NCBI RefSeq assembly: GCF_003149455.1
Contig: NZ_QFFK01000006.1
Coordinates: 416,279-480,278, forward strand
Direction of reading: 5' to 3'
Source: Chitinophaga deserti
GTDB taxonomy: Bacteria; Bacteroidota; Bacteroidia; Chitinophagales; Chitinophagaceae
DNA length: 64,000 nucleotides
Position numbers and translations under genes: made by a program. Shown one piece after another: positions 35,094 through 45,358 of the stretch (positions are counted from its first letter, which is position 1; each line of letters opens with the position of its first letter). The notes beneath the pieces are model-generated. The model was not told the DNA's origin and did no database searches. It saw nothing but the letters and a program-made list of their open reading frames with translations.

Positions 35094-38000
35094 ATGCAAA
35101 ATATTCTTTATTGCATGCGGCTCCCCTATGGGTGTATACGTAGCTCAACCAAATCTCTGTTAGTTATGAAGCTAACATTCTTCTTACTCACCATCGCCCT
35201 GCTGCAGGTTTCAGCAAGAGGCCTTTCACAGAACATCAGCTTTAACGGCAAAAACGTTTCACTCGAAAAGGTTTTTGCAGCGGTAGAGTCGCAAACCGAC
35301 TATGTATTCATGTACAAAGCTGCCTCGCTGACGGTTGCCAAACCCGTCACGATTCAGGCCAAAGGCATTAGTCTCGAGGCTTTCCTCAACAAGGTGTTCG
35401 AAAATCAGTCACTGTCTTACAGGATTATTGACAAGAACATCCTCGTTTCAAAGAAGGAAATGCAGTTCATGGAAACTCCCGCACCCGTTGCACCACCGGT
35501 TGGGGAAAATATCAGTGTGTATGTATACTCTACGGATTATACACCACTGGCCAGCGCCACAGTTACCAATCTCACCACCCAGAAGCATTACCTGACGGCA
35601 GGAAACGGATCTGCTCAGGTGCCCGTGAGCATGGGCGATAAGATACGCGTCAGCTTCATCGGGTATGTTGATCAGCGGTTTGAAGTAACAGAGCAGGTAT
35701 GGGCTACCAGAGCGTATACCGCAACGATGGTGCTCTCGGAGAACAAACTGGATGAAGTACAGGTCACCGTTTTGGGGACTACCAATAAAAGAACCGGTAC
35801 GGCCAACATCGCCACGGTAAAAGCCAGTGATATAGAAAAGCAGCCTGTGGTGAATGTGCTGGATGCCATTGCCGGCCGCATCCCCGGCCTCCGCATCAGC
35901 CAGTCTGCCAACACTGCCGGTGCCAGAAAGGTGGAGTTACGCGGCAGGAACGTACTGAACCAAAACATGTTTACCGATCCGCTGTATGTGATTGACGGGC
36001 TGCCCATTGCAACGTTGTCCGTTAACCCCTTTGGTGCATCATCTCCTGTAAACGGCGGTTACTCTATTGGAGAAAGCCCGCTGTTTATGATCAACCCGCT
36101 GGATATTGAAAGTATTGATGTACTGAAAGACGCAGATGCCACCGCACTGTATGGCTCCAGAGGTGCAAACGGGGTTATCCTCATTACCACCAAGAAAGGT
36201 AAGCCCGGTCCCACACGCTTCAATTTCAGCTACTCCAAAGTGTTCTCCGGCGTACAGCGCTTTATGGACCTGATGAACACCGAGCAGTACCTGAACACAA
36301 GAAGGGAGGCTTTTCTCAATGATGCAGCCTTCCCAACAAGTGATAATGCCCCGGATCTCACCACCTGGGATCAGAAATCCTTTACAGACTGGCAGAAGGT
36401 ATTCTACAAAAATGAGCAGTCGGATGATGTGCAGCTGAGCGTGGAAGGCGGGCTGTTACAAAATACTTACCGAGTGAGTGTGGGCTACACTTCCACCACA
36501 GAAATGTATAACCAGGGCAGAGGTAATAAACGTTTAACAGTGGGCCTGTCGTTCAACCACCGCAGCCCCAATGGTAAGCTGGTGGTAGACCTTGCATCCA
36601 ACAGCTCCTATGCAAATAATGAATCCGCGGCTTTGATGGACATGTTCTCCCTGCCACCCAATGCGCCATGGATATATGACGAAGCTGGGCAGTTTAATTT
36701 TGCTCCCTACAGAAACCCCAGTGGCTCCTTTTATCCTTTCAGGGATATTAAGAACTGGCAGGAGAGCCAGACACTGAGGAATCAGACCAACGTAGGGTTT
36801 ACCTATGAAGTGCTCAAAGATCTGACTGCCGGGGTTCGCGTCAGTGGTGAATTCTTCTCTAATAAGAACGGTAATTATATACCCAAAGCCGGGAAAGACC
36901 CCATGTTCTTCCCCATGAGCATGGCATTTTATGGTACCGGATCAGGCAAGAGCCTGCTGATACAGCCAAAGATCAATTACGTGAAAATGCTGGGTGATGC
37001 CCGTGTGTCTGTCTCACTGGCGGGTGACTACAGCTACAGCGATCAGGATGCCGTTACAACGATAGGGATGATGTACGCTAACGATAACCTCATCAAAAGT
37101 TATTCAAACGCTCAGATCATTCAGGCTATGAACAATTTTGTGGAAGTGAAAGTAGCGTCTTTACTGGCATCTGTGTCTTTCGACTGGAAGAACAAATATA
37201 TCGTGAACCTGAATGGCAGGAGAGACGGATCATCGCGATTTGGTGACGGCACCCGCTTCGGAAACTTCGGCTCCGCTGGCGTATCCTGGGTACTTTCGAA
37301 TGAAGACTGGTTTAGGGATGCCGGTATGGAATGGTTCTCTTTCGCTAAAATCAGATCTACTTACGGCGTAATGGGAAATGCCAACGTCGGGGATTATCAA
37401 TATCTCTCCCGCTGGTCAAATATCCCGACGAATTCTTTTGAAAAATTACCGGACTACGATGATCAGACGATCTACACGCTCATTCAGCCGGTTAACCAGA
37501 AATTCAGCTGGTCCAGCGCCAGCAAATTTGAAGTGGGGGCAAGGGTAGGGCTTTTCAACAGCAGGCTCAACATCGAAGGCAACTTTTACCTGAATAAAGA
37601 TGGTAAACAGCTGACGGATATCACCACCCCTGCCTTTACAGGATTCCCTTCCGTAGTGGGGAACTGGCCGGCAGTTATAGAAAACAAAGGTGTGGAACTG
37701 ATGCTGGATGGTACGGTACTGAACACAAATACATGGGGCATATCCGTACGCGGGCATGTAAGCAGGAATAAGAATACGCTGGTGGCTTTCGAAGGACTGG
37801 AAACTTCTCCCTACAAGAATATGTACAGGATCGGATATTCCGTTACCGCAAAATCCTTTTCACATTATATCGGCATCAACCCACTGAAGGGAACGCCGGC
37901 ATATGAAGATTATAACGGAGACGGGAAAAATCCGATAAGCGCACCCTCCTCTAACTTTCCTGATCTGGATATGGAAGATCATTACCGGATAATAGATATA

Positions 38001-38462
38001 AACCCGAAGTATTTCGGCGGGTTTGGATTCAGGGTGGATTTCAAAAGGGTATTGTCGCTGGATGCGCAATTCAGCTTCGAAAACGGTCTGGTGATTGATC
38101 AGCTGAGTAATATGGGATATGGAGGTATGACCAATATGATCCTGTATGAGGATATCGACAGCAGGCACTGGAGGCAGCCGGGCGATAAAGCTATTTACTC
38201 CAAATATTCCACTATTAACAACGGCGGATTCTTCGGCTCCGATGCCTACTATACCAAAGGCTCTTTTACCAGTCTGGATAACCTCAGTATCTCTTACATA
38301 CTGCCTGCCAAATGGATGGAACGGATTAAGGTGAAACAGGGTACGTTCTCTGTGAATTCGTCCAAGATTTTCAAAATCACACAATACAGATTGACGGATG
38401 TGGAACTGGGAACAGTTCCGCAAATCAGAAGAGTGGCCGCTAACCTGAGATTCAGTTTCTAA
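35094..38462 (+). CDS. SusC/RagA-type TonB-dependent transducer with STN domain (locus 2)
   Basis: The product has 1122 residues. Order: an N-terminal segment with signal peptide beginning at the later Met (VMKLTFFLLTIALLQVSARGLSQ), an STN signalling domain (about 48-120, FNGKNVSLEKVFAAVESQTDYVFMYK to YRIIDKNILVSKK), a divergent CarboxypepD-like domain (SVYVYSTDYTPLASATV), the plug with IDVLKDADATALYGSRGANGV, and the barrel to LRFSF. The STN domain marks it as the sensor for the FecI/FecR pair upstream. The long cytoplasm-side leader before MKLT is common in STN-SusC proteins of this group; a start at 35166 is the alternative. Confidence 0.95.
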   Translation: MQNILYCMRLPYGCIRSSTKSLLVMKLTFFLLTIALLQVSARGLSQNISFNGKNVSLEKVFAAVESQTDYVFMYKAASLTVAKPVTIQAKGISLEAFLNKVFENQSLSYRIIDKNILVSKKEMQFMETPAPVAPPVGENISVYVYSTDYTPLASATVTNLTTQKHYLTAGNGSAQVPVSMGDKIRVSFIGYVDQRFEVTEQVWATRAYTATMVLSENKLDEVQVTVLGTTNKRTGTANIATVKASDIEKQPVVNVLDAIAGRIPGLRISQSANTAGARKVELRGRNVLNQNMFTDPLYVIDGLPIATLSVNPFGASSPVNGGYSIGESPLFMINPLDIESIDVLKDADATALYGSRGANGVILITTKKGKPGPTRFNFSYSKVFSGVQRFMDLMNTEQYLNTRREAFLNDAAFPTSDNAPDLTTWDQKSFTDWQKVFYKNEQSDDVQLSVEGGLLQNTYRVSVGYTSTTEMYNQGRGNKRLTVGLSFNHRSPNGKLVVDLASNSSYANNESAALMDMFSLPPNAPWIYDEAGQFNFAPYRNPSGSFYPFRDIKNWQESQTLRNQTNVGFTYEVLKDLTAGVRVSGEFFSNKNGNYIPKAGKDPMFFPMSMAFYGTGSGKSLLIQPKINYVKMLGDARVSVSLAGDYSYSDQDAVTTIGMMYANDNLIKSYSNAQIIQAMNNFVEVKVASLLASVSFDWKNKYIVNLNGRRDGSSRFGDGTRFGNFGSAGVSWVLSNEDWFRDAGMEWFSFAKIRSTYGVMGNANVGDYQYLSRWSNIPTNSFEKLPDYDDQTIYTLIQPVNQKFSWSSASKFEVGARVGLFNSRLNIEGNFYLNKDGKQLTDITTPAFTGFPSVVGNWPAVIENKGVELMLDGTVLNTNTWGISVRGHVSRNKNTLVAFEGLETSPYKNMYRIGYSVTAKSFSHYIGINPLKGTPAYEDYNGDGKNPISAPSSNFPDLDMEDHYRIIDINPKYFGGFGFRVDFKRVLSLDAQFSFENGLVIDQLSNMGYGGMTNMILYEDIDSRHWRQPGDKAIYSKYSTINNGGFFGSDAYYTKGSFTSLDNLSISYILPAKWMERIKVKQGTFSVNSSKIFKITQYRLTDVELGTVPQIRRVAANLRFSF

Positions 38463-38472
38463 AAACAATCGC

Positions 38473-39933
38473 ATGAAAAAGTATGCTTTCAATATAACCG
38501 TATCAGGAACTATTTTGCTGGGTTTACTGGCTACGGGCTGCAATAAATTGCTCGATATCAAGGATCCGGTGAATTCCATCACCACCAACCAGGTTTTCCA
38601 GACCGACGATCAGGCGGCGATTGCGCTGAATGGTATGTATTCTTATATGATCAGCGGAGGTGAATTTGAAGCTGCAGGGTCTTTACCGGTTGGTACGCAT
38701 GTATTTAGCGCCGGGGCTATTACCATTGTAGCTGCACATACTGCAGACGAGATGTATCACCCATCCTTTAGCGGACAATACGAATTTTATGTAGAAGCTG
38801 CTAATAATCTTACCCTCCAGAACGTGGGTTACACCTCTAAAATCTGGAAAACGGCCTATAAGAGCATTTTCAACGCCAATGCACTGATAGCAGGCGTGAA
38901 AGGCTCCACTTCAAAGGAGTTCACGGCTGCCTACAGGAAACGGGTACTGGGCGAAGCCCTGGCTGTAAGAGCTATGGGATACTTCTACCTCGTGAACCTG
39001 TTTGAGAGGATACCCCTGGCATTGTCTATCGACTTCAACGAAACCAAGAACCTCCCTTCCGCCAATCCTGCCGATGTATACAGGCAAATTATCAGCGATC
39101 TGGAAGAAGCCTCCGGCTACCTGTCTGAGAACTACGATGGTAACAATACAGAACGTGTCCGTATCAATAAGTGGTACGTAAAAGCCATGCTGGCAAGGGT
39201 ATATCTCTTCACCAGGAACTATGAAGCGGCGTACCGGCACGCCAATGAGATCATCGCGCAAACACAGCTGTTTAAGCTGGAAGAACTGAACAGGGTATTC
39301 AGCTATGACAGTAAGGAAGTAATATTCCAGTTGAAGCAGATCAATATTTCCGCCATGAGAGGCAATGCTACCCCGGAAGGGCACGCATTAACACGGAAAT
39401 ACCTCTCTCCCTTACTCCTCAATGCCTTTGAAGCCGGCGATAACCGGAAAACGGTATGGACCTACCAGATGGTGAGTACGCCCACGCTTCCTGCCGGCGT
39501 TTCTCCCGCTAAATATAAAATCAATGCACTCAACATGGAAGTGGGCGGATTCCGGCCGCAATACTATGTAGTGATGCGGCTGGCGGAAATGTACCTGATC
39601 AGGGCAGAGGCGAATATGCTCAGGGGAGCAGCTAATAAAAATGCGGTAATAGACGACCTGAACGAAATCAGAAGGCGCGCCGGACTGGATAAACTCCCTT
39701 ATACGCTCACCGATCAGCAGGCAACGGATGCCATTGCGCATGAGCGGCAAACGGAGCTGTTCGCAGAATGGGGGCACCGCTGGCTGGATCTGAAAAGGAC
39801 GGGTAAAGCAACCGATGTGCTTTCAACAGTTACTTACAAACAGCCCTGGAGCAACCACCAGTTGCTGTTCCCCGTTCCTCCGGAAGAAATCCTCTGGGGT
39901 AACCAGCTTTCTCAGAATATCGGGTACAACTAA
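38473..39933 (+). CDS. SusD/RagB-type lipoprotein (locus 2)
   Basis: A 486-residue surface lipoprotein with lipobox LATGC and the typical start NKLLDIKDPVNSITTNQVFQTDDQAAIALNGMY. It has the middle motif RVLGEALAVRAMGYFYLVNLFERIPLAL and the C-terminal SusD block VVMRLAEMYLIRAEANML, RRRAGLDKLP, ERQTELFAEWGHRWLDLKR. It lies 10 bases after SusC and should cap that transporter. The protein class shows uptake across the outer membrane; the ligand could be a peptide, siderophore or glycan, since no glycan enzyme is in this operon. Confidence 0.95.
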   Translation: MKKYAFNITVSGTILLGLLATGCNKLLDIKDPVNSITTNQVFQTDDQAAIALNGMYSYMISGGEFEAAGSLPVGTHVFSAGAITIVAAHTADEMYHPSFSGQYEFYVEAANNLTLQNVGYTSKIWKTAYKSIFNANALIAGVKGSTSKEFTAAYRKRVLGEALAVRAMGYFYLVNLFERIPLALSIDFNETKNLPSANPADVYRQIISDLEEASGYLSENYDGNNTERVRINKWYVKAMLARVYLFTRNYEAAYRHANEIIAQTQLFKLEELNRVFSYDSKEVIFQLKQINISAMRGNATPEGHALTRKYLSPLLLNAFEAGDNRKTVWTYQMVSTPTLPAGVSPAKYKINALNMEVGGFRPQYYVVMRLAEMYLIRAEANMLRGAANKNAVIDDLNEIRRRAGLDKLPYTLTDQQATDAIAHERQTELFAEWGHRWLDLKRTGKATDVLSTVTYKQPWSNHQLLFPVPPEEILWGNQLSQNIGYN

Positions 39934-39960
39934 TTACGGTAACTACTAAAACCAGGAACG

Positions 39961-40728
39961 ATGTTTCAAGCAATATATAAAAACGTGTTTAAGGCCGGCG
40001 TACTGGCAGGATGTGTGATTGGGTTCTTTACTTCCTGTAAAAAACAGATGCCCCCGGAGATTTTCCCTTCTTCATTAACGATCGTTAATGCAGTCAACGA
40101 CAATTCCTCTTTCCTGACTGTTTATTACGGGGAAACACAGCCTAAAATATACGCTTTGCTATCATTTATCAAGAATGGTGACTACTACGATTTTGTAACC
40201 GGTAAAACGAGCCAGCCCATTACGGTCTACCGGAACAATGATACCCTGCACACCAGCAGCCCATTTGTAAAAAACAGGCTGGACCTTGAGCCCGGGGGCA
40301 TCTATACACATTTTATTTATGGTAGTCCGGCGAAGCCACTGCAAAAAACCATTAAAGAGCAGTTGCCAGCCCGCAGCCTGAACGATAGTGTGGCACATCT
40401 TCGCATTGCCAACTTCTTCGACAACAGGTCTATAGACGTGATTCAGCTGGAGCCGGTTCCGGGAACGATGGTTTCCAATCTGGCATATGAACAGATATCC
40501 GGCTTCATAAAGGTTCCGGTAACCAGGTCTGTACAGAACTTCCGCTTCGAAATAAAAGACCATGCTACCGGTGAAACACTCACCACATTAACAGAAACCA
40601 ATCTTTATCCCGGTACGGTTGTACCCAATGTGGCCTGGCTCTTCAAAGCAAGGACCATGCTGGTGAAAGGTACCTGGACAGGACCCGGCAATTTTGCTGC
40701 CAACGCAACCACTGTGGGCCATTATTAA
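39961..40728 (+). CDS. Small lipoprotein, DUF4397-like, of unknown function
   Basis: A 255-residue lipoprotein with lipobox FTSC (Cys at about 24). The beta-rich body begins SSLTIVNAVNDNSSFLTVYYGE and contains a second similar unit, VAHLRIANFFDNRSIDVIQLE, so it may consist of two repeated Ig-like domains, reminiscent of DUF4397. It follows SusD by 27 bases and precedes the ABC ATPase by 29. It may be a third surface component for ligand capture. The family is uncertain. Confidence 0.65.
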   Translation: MFQAIYKNVFKAGVLAGCVIGFFTSCKKQMPPEIFPSSLTIVNAVNDNSSFLTVYYGETQPKIYALLSFIKNGDYYDFVTGKTSQPITVYRNNDTLHTSSPFVKNRLDLEPGGIYTHFIYGSPAKPLQKTIKEQLPARSLNDSVAHLRIANFFDNRSIDVIQLEPVPGTMVSNLAYEQISGFIKVPVTRSVQNFRFEIKDHATGETLTTLTETNLYPGTVVPNVAWLFKARTMLVKGTWTGPGNFAANATTVGHY

Positions 40729-40757
40729 ACCTAGTCTTCAATCATAAGTATATAAGT

Positions 40758-41684
40758 ATGCATCCAATATTAAAGGTGGAAAACCTATCGCATAAGTATG
40801 CCAGTTCGTGGGCAATACGCGACATAAATTTCGAGATAAATGATACCGGGGTTGTCGGATTATTGGGCTCAAATGGTGCCGGTAAGTCTACCACCATGAA
40901 CATCATTTGCGGTACCCTGCTGCAAACTGAAGGGAATGTTTCCATCAATGGGCTGAACATGAAAGAGGATCCCATTGCTTACAAGAAACAGATCGGCTTT
41001 TTACCGCAACAGGCTCCCCTGTACCTCGACTTTACCGTGCAGGAGTATCTCGAATATTCCGCGCAGCTCAGGCTGATGGACCGCCGCCTGATAAAGGGTG
41101 CGGTGGATGAAGTATTGGAGAAAACGTCTATAACCCAAATGCGGTCGCGGTTAATTAAAAACCTCTCCGGCGGCTACCGCCAGCGGGTAGGTATCGCACA
41201 ATCCATCATCAATAAGCCGAAGGTGGTGATCCTCGATGAGCCTACCAATGGCCTGGATCCCAACCAGATCATTGAAGCACGTAAGCTGATCAAGGAAATC
41301 GCGAAAGACCGCGCGGTATTGTTATCGTCGCACGTACTGTCAGAAATTAACCTGCTGGCCAAAGAGATCATCATGATCGAATCCGGTCAGGTAGTGTTTT
41401 CTGATACGCTCGATGCATTTAATAACATCCTTCAGCCTAACACCATGGTAGCAAGGATGCTGAATATGCCAGAGGCGGAGGAGTTGATGGCCATAGAAGA
41501 TGTACAGAAAGTGGAGATGTTACCCGATCATAAATGCAGGATCTGGTTCCAGCCCAACGAAGACCTGGCCGAAAGGATCGTCAGGAAGAGCGCAGAAAAG
41601 AACTGGCGCCTCACGTCCATTAACACAGAATCTTCCGGTATGGACGACGTATTCAAACAATTATCATCTTCTTCAACCTTATAG
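40758..41684 (+). CDS. ABC transporter ATP-binding protein, GldA/NatA-type
   Basis: A 308-residue ATPase. Walker A is GSNGAGKSTT, the Q-loop region is IGFLPQQAPLYLDFTVQEYL, the signature is NLSGGYRQRVGIAQSI, Walker B is VVILDEPTNGLDP, and the H-loop is LLSSHVLSEIN. The C-terminal 80 residues carry the DUF4162-like extension of GldA and drug-type exporters. It pairs with the fused permease at 41687, two bases downstream, and is probably part of one ABC machine at the inner membrane. Gliding motility is not implied; no other gld gene is in the window. Confidence 0.95.
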   Translation: MHPILKVENLSHKYASSWAIRDINFEINDTGVVGLLGSNGAGKSTTMNIICGTLLQTEGNVSINGLNMKEDPIAYKKQIGFLPQQAPLYLDFTVQEYLEYSAQLRLMDRRLIKGAVDEVLEKTSITQMRSRLIKNLSGGYRQRVGIAQSIINKPKVVILDEPTNGLDPNQIIEARKLIKEIAKDRAVLLSSHVLSEINLLAKEIIMIESGQVVFSDTLDAFNNILQPNTMVARMLNMPEAEELMAIEDVQKVEMLPDHKCRIWFQPNEDLAERIVRKSAEKNWRLTSINTESSGMDDVFKQLSSSSTL

Positions 41685-41686
41685 TA

Positions 41687-44011
41687 ATGAGAGTAATATT
41701 TAATATAGCACGGGCAGAGTTAAGGTATTTTTTCTTTTCGCCGATAGCCTGGTTCATTCTGATTTTGTTCCTGATGTCGAGCGCGGGTATCATTATGGGA
41801 AACCTGGCAGATACAGCCGTTCAGCAGGACGCTATGCTGGAATTACAGGGTTCGGCTTTTGAGGGGTTCCTCAATTTACCACTCACGCGTATGGTAATAG
41901 GCAAGGGTATTGATACGGTGCTGATGATCTTCTTTCTGTTCATCCCGCTTTTAACGATGGGAGTGATCAACCGCGAGTATTCCGCCGGAACCATCAAACT
42001 GCTGCATTCTTCGCCTGTTAGTACCCGCCAGATCGTACTGGGCAAATTCCTCGGGGTATATAGTTTTGTTTGCCTGATGATCATGCTCTTTACAGCAGTG
42101 GTGGTAGTACTGACCTTTTCCATTCAGCATGTGGAATACCTCCATATCGCAACCATGCTGCTGGGCTTCTTTTTGCTGGCAGCCATGTATGTGGCGGTAG
42201 GGATGTTCATCTCCAGCCTTACAGCTTACCCCATCGTTGCCGGGATCGGTACCTTTGTGGCACTGACTCTTTTCTCTTCGCTGGGCCTTACTTTCCAGGG
42301 AACGGATTACCTGCGGGATGTTACTTACTTCCTCTCCAGCTCCGGCAGGGTGGAAAGCCTGTTAGGCGGGTTACTGTCAACGAGGGATATCATTTACTTC
42401 CTCATTATAACTACCTTTTTCATCAGCTGCACAGTCATCAAAACCAAATCCGTTACCGAATCTAAATCATGGCGCGTATCTGCCGGGCGTTATATGCTGG
42501 CATTGGGAATCACCATTTTTGTGCTGGTAGTTACTTCGATCCACGGGTTTATTGGCTATTACGATGTAACGAGGTCTAAGATCAATACCCTGCACCCCAA
42601 TACGCAGGAAACCATCGCTAAGCTGGACGGATCGCCGCTGAAGGTGACCTTATATACCAACCTGTTTGGTTATAACCTGGGAAATGGTGTGCCTACCGCC
42701 CGTAACAAATACCTGTGGAACTTCTGGGCCAGATACCGCCGTTTTTATACCAATATGGAGTTTGAGTATGTGTATTACTATGATGTGAATGCCGGGGACA
42801 GCTCGATTTATCAGACTTATCCGGGCAAAACGCTGGAAGAAATCGCGGAGAAGTACGCCGAAATGTATAAAACCGACCTCAATATCTACAAGAAGCCTGC
42901 AGAAATCAGAAGCCTGATCGATCTGGAAGCAGAAGCGAAAGGCTTACTGATGCAGGTGGAGTATAAGGGGAAGCAAACATTCCTGAGAACATACCAGGAT
43001 CCGGAAATGTGGCCCAGCGAGCGGAATGTATCCGGTAGTTTACTGCGGTTAATGAACGATACCACACCTGTATTTAAGTTCCTCACAGGAGACCTGGAGC
43101 GTTCGCCATTTAAATATGGTGAGCGGGAGTATGGTAACCATGCCGTGAACAAATCAACGAGAGATGCTTTGATCAATATGGGCGTGGATTTCGATACGAT
43201 ATCCAGACCGGATTTAAGCGGCACCGATCCTAATGAAGTACTGGTGATATCCGATCCTAAAACACTACTGGATAAAGCTGTTATCGACAGCGTTAAGCAG
43301 TATATCGACAGGGGAGGGAATGCAATGTTCTATACCGAGCCGGGTAAACAGTTCATTATGAATCCCATACTGAACCATGTAGGCGTTAATGCGGAAGAAG
43401 GTACCATTGTACAGGTGAACCCGCACGATATGCCGCATAAATTTGCCGGGCTGATCTCGAAAAAAGGAGCGGAAATGGCTGATGAGCCGCAGTTATATGC
43501 CTTTAAAACCGGACTTAAAAAGGCCACCTATACGGCCATTGCCGGGGCTAGTGTACTGAGTTATTCTGATACCACCGGCTTCAAAGCAGAGCAAATTACC
43601 ACGCTGGCGAACAATGTAAATACATGGGTGGAACGGGGTGTGCTGGTATTAGACTCGGCGGCGCCGGTGTTTAACACAGCAGAAGGCGATTACCGCAAAG
43701 AAGGACCCTATCCGGTTGGTCTGCAGTTGACCAGGAAGAAGGGGGACAGGGTGCAGAAGATCATCGTTTCCAGCGATGCGGATATGATGTCGGCCGCCAA
43801 AGCCAATGGTAAGGATTATGGAAACGCTTTCTACAGCTACACCGTGGATAACCGTTACCCTGTATATCACAATTTAAAAGCACCCGCAGATATCTGGCTC
43901 ACCATCACCAAGGTGCCGGCTCAAATGCTGAAAACCCTGCTCCAGTATGGCCTGCCTGTACTGATGCTCATTGCAGGTATTGTGATCCTGATCCGTAGAA
44001 AACGCAAGTAA
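41687..44011 (+). CDS. Fused ABC-2 permease and GldG-like protein
   Basis: A 774-residue protein joining two modules. Residues 1-265 are an ABC-2 permease of GldF type with six hydrophobic helices (FFFSPIAWFILILFLMSSAG first) and NREYSAGTIKLLHSSPVSTRQIVLGKFLGVY. Residues about 266-774 are a GldG/ABC_transp_aux module with its own N-terminal helix, DVTRSKINTLHPNTQETIAKLDGSPLKVTLYTN, a periplasmic Rossmann-like domain (VLVISDPKTLLDKAVIDSVKQYIDRGGNAMFYTEPGK) and a final helix VLMLIAGIVILIRRKRK. In known gliding systems GldF and GldG are separate proteins. Together with the ATPase it forms a complete transporter or mechanical complex. Confidence 0.92.
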   Translation: MRVIFNIARAELRYFFFSPIAWFILILFLMSSAGIIMGNLADTAVQQDAMLELQGSAFEGFLNLPLTRMVIGKGIDTVLMIFFLFIPLLTMGVINREYSAGTIKLLHSSPVSTRQIVLGKFLGVYSFVCLMIMLFTAVVVVLTFSIQHVEYLHIATMLLGFFLLAAMYVAVGMFISSLTAYPIVAGIGTFVALTLFSSLGLTFQGTDYLRDVTYFLSSSGRVESLLGGLLSTRDIIYFLIITTFFISCTVIKTKSVTESKSWRVSAGRYMLALGITIFVLVVTSIHGFIGYYDVTRSKINTLHPNTQETIAKLDGSPLKVTLYTNLFGYNLGNGVPTARNKYLWNFWARYRRFYTNMEFEYVYYYDVNAGDSSIYQTYPGKTLEEIAEKYAEMYKTDLNIYKKPAEIRSLIDLEAEAKGLLMQVEYKGKQTFLRTYQDPEMWPSERNVSGSLLRLMNDTTPVFKFLTGDLERSPFKYGEREYGNHAVNKSTRDALINMGVDFDTISRPDLSGTDPNEVLVISDPKTLLDKAVIDSVKQYIDRGGNAMFYTEPGKQFIMNPILNHVGVNAEEGTIVQVNPHDMPHKFAGLISKKGAEMADEPQLYAFKTGLKKATYTAIAGASVLSYSDTTGFKAEQITTLANNVNTWVERGVLVLDSAAPVFNTAEGDYRKEGPYPVGLQLTRKKGDRVQKIIVSSDADMMSAAKANGKDYGNAFYSYTVDNRYPVYHNLKAPADIWLTITKVPAQMLKTLLQYGLPVLMLIAGIVILIRRKRK

Positions 44012-44044
44012 CGGCAGCTTTTAGTTTTTATTAAAACGTACATT

Positions 44045-45358
44045 ATGTATTTGCAGACAGATATACAGACGATGGAGGATTTGCGCTTGTTTTCCAAAGG
44101 AGACACACAGGGCATATACGATATATATAACCACTCGTTCACCCGTGGCGGACAGCTCATCATGGAAGCCATGTTCAAAAGGCCGCTGAGCGACAGGGAA
44201 GCGATCATCAAACGGATCAACATCATTTCCGCCTTCGCGAAAATGAAATCCGCCTTCCCGTTCGATGGCATTATGCTGGATCTCGTAGAGAAGTATATAT
44301 CGTTTGATGATAACCTCGATGGCGGTTCGAAAGTGACGCTCAGCGAGAAGGAAGCACAGAACGGTATCGTGGCCGTGGTAGGGCTGTTTCATGCTCTGCG
44401 GCAATATTTAGAGTCGAAGGAGCTGGACAGGGTGCCTGAGCTGGAAGAAGAGCGCCTGGCGGCAGTGGTACTGTTGAATGATCCTGCTTTTGCGCCGGTG
44501 TTTAATGAGAAACCCAATGCACGTATATCTTTCGCCGCAGTGACTGCCTTTGATGTGCTGATCCGTACAAAGGAAAAGCAGAAGGTATTGCAGCTGCTGC
44601 AATTCATCTATCATATTGATGTGTACATTTCCGTGGCGCAGGTTACGGGGAAGCATAGCATGGTGTTTCCCACTGTACACCCGAAAGGTACCGGTATTTT
44701 AAAAGTAGCGGGTGTTTACCACCCGCTGCTTAAAAATGCCGTGGCCAATACTCTGCATATGGATCCGTCCCGCAACCTGGTTTTCCTTACAGGTGCCAAT
44801 ATGGCCGGGAAATCCACTTTCCTCCGTTCTTTCAGCACCGCAGTTTATATAGCACACATGGGCTTCCCCATTGCCGCTTCCGCCATGGAGTTTTCAGTAC
44901 TGGATGGCGTATATACCACCATCAACCTGCCGGATAACCTCGGTATCGGCGCCAGCCATTTTTATGCAGAAGTATTGCGGGTTAAGAAAATGGGGCAGGA
45001 GCTCAGCGAAGGGAAATCGCTCTTCGTTTTGTTCGACGAATTATTCCGCGGCACAAACGTAAAAGATGCGCTGGAAGGAACCCTGGCCGTATGCAATGCT
45101 TTTACCAACCGGAAAGACAGTAAGTTCATCATCTCCTCCCATATCATAGAAGCTGCAGACGAACTGGGTAAAAAGGAAAGCGCAGCCTTCTATTACCTGC
45201 CCACCATCATGAAGGGCGCTATCCCGGAGTATACCTACACTCTACAGGAAGGGGTAACGAATGACAAACATGGTATGATCATTATCAATAACGAAGGGAT
45301 TCTGGATATTCTGAGGCAGGGAAACAAAGGCGGTAAACGGTTAAATAAGCAATTATGA
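44045..45358 (+). CDS. MutS-like ATPase without mismatch-recognition domain (copy 1)
   Basis: A 437-residue protein. The N-terminal 230 residues match the MutS core/clamp region (GDTQGIYDIYNHSFTRGGQLIMEAMFKRPLSDREAIIKRI), and the C-terminal ATPase has Walker A GANMAGKST (about 250-258), Walker B LFVLFDEL (about 324-331) and the loop FRGTNVKDALEGTLAV. The mismatch-binding domain I with its Phe-x-Glu motif, the connector domain and a MutL-interacting tail are absent, so classic mismatch repair is unlikely. It lies 33 bases after the ABC permease and overlaps the second copy by four bases. Confidence 0.9.
   Translation: MYLQTDIQTMEDLRLFSKGDTQGIYDIYNHSFTRGGQLIMEAMFKRPLSDREAIIKRINIISAFAKMKSAFPFDGIMLDLVEKYISFDDNLDGGSKVTLSEKEAQNGIVAVVGLFHALRQYLESKELDRVPELEEERLAAVVLLNDPAFAPVFNEKPNARISFAAVTAFDVLIRTKEKQKVLQLLQFIYHIDVYISVAQVTGKHSMVFPTVHPKGTGILKVAGVYHPLLKNAVANTLHMDPSRNLVFLTGANMAGKSTFLRSFSTAVYIAHMGFPIAASAMEFSVLDGVYTTINLPDNLGIGASHFYAEVLRVKKMGQELSEGKSLFVLFDELFRGTNVKDALEGTLAVCNAFTNRKDSKFIISSHIIEAADELGKKESAAFYYLPTIMKGAIPEYTYTLQEGVTNDKHGMIIINNEGILDILRQGNKGGKRLNKQL

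Noticed and set aside
40758..44011. Calling the ABC genes part of the gliding motility apparatus
   Set aside because: No gldB, gldK-N, spr or sec-type T9SS genes are in the window and the genes are tied to a SusCD/FecIR operon.
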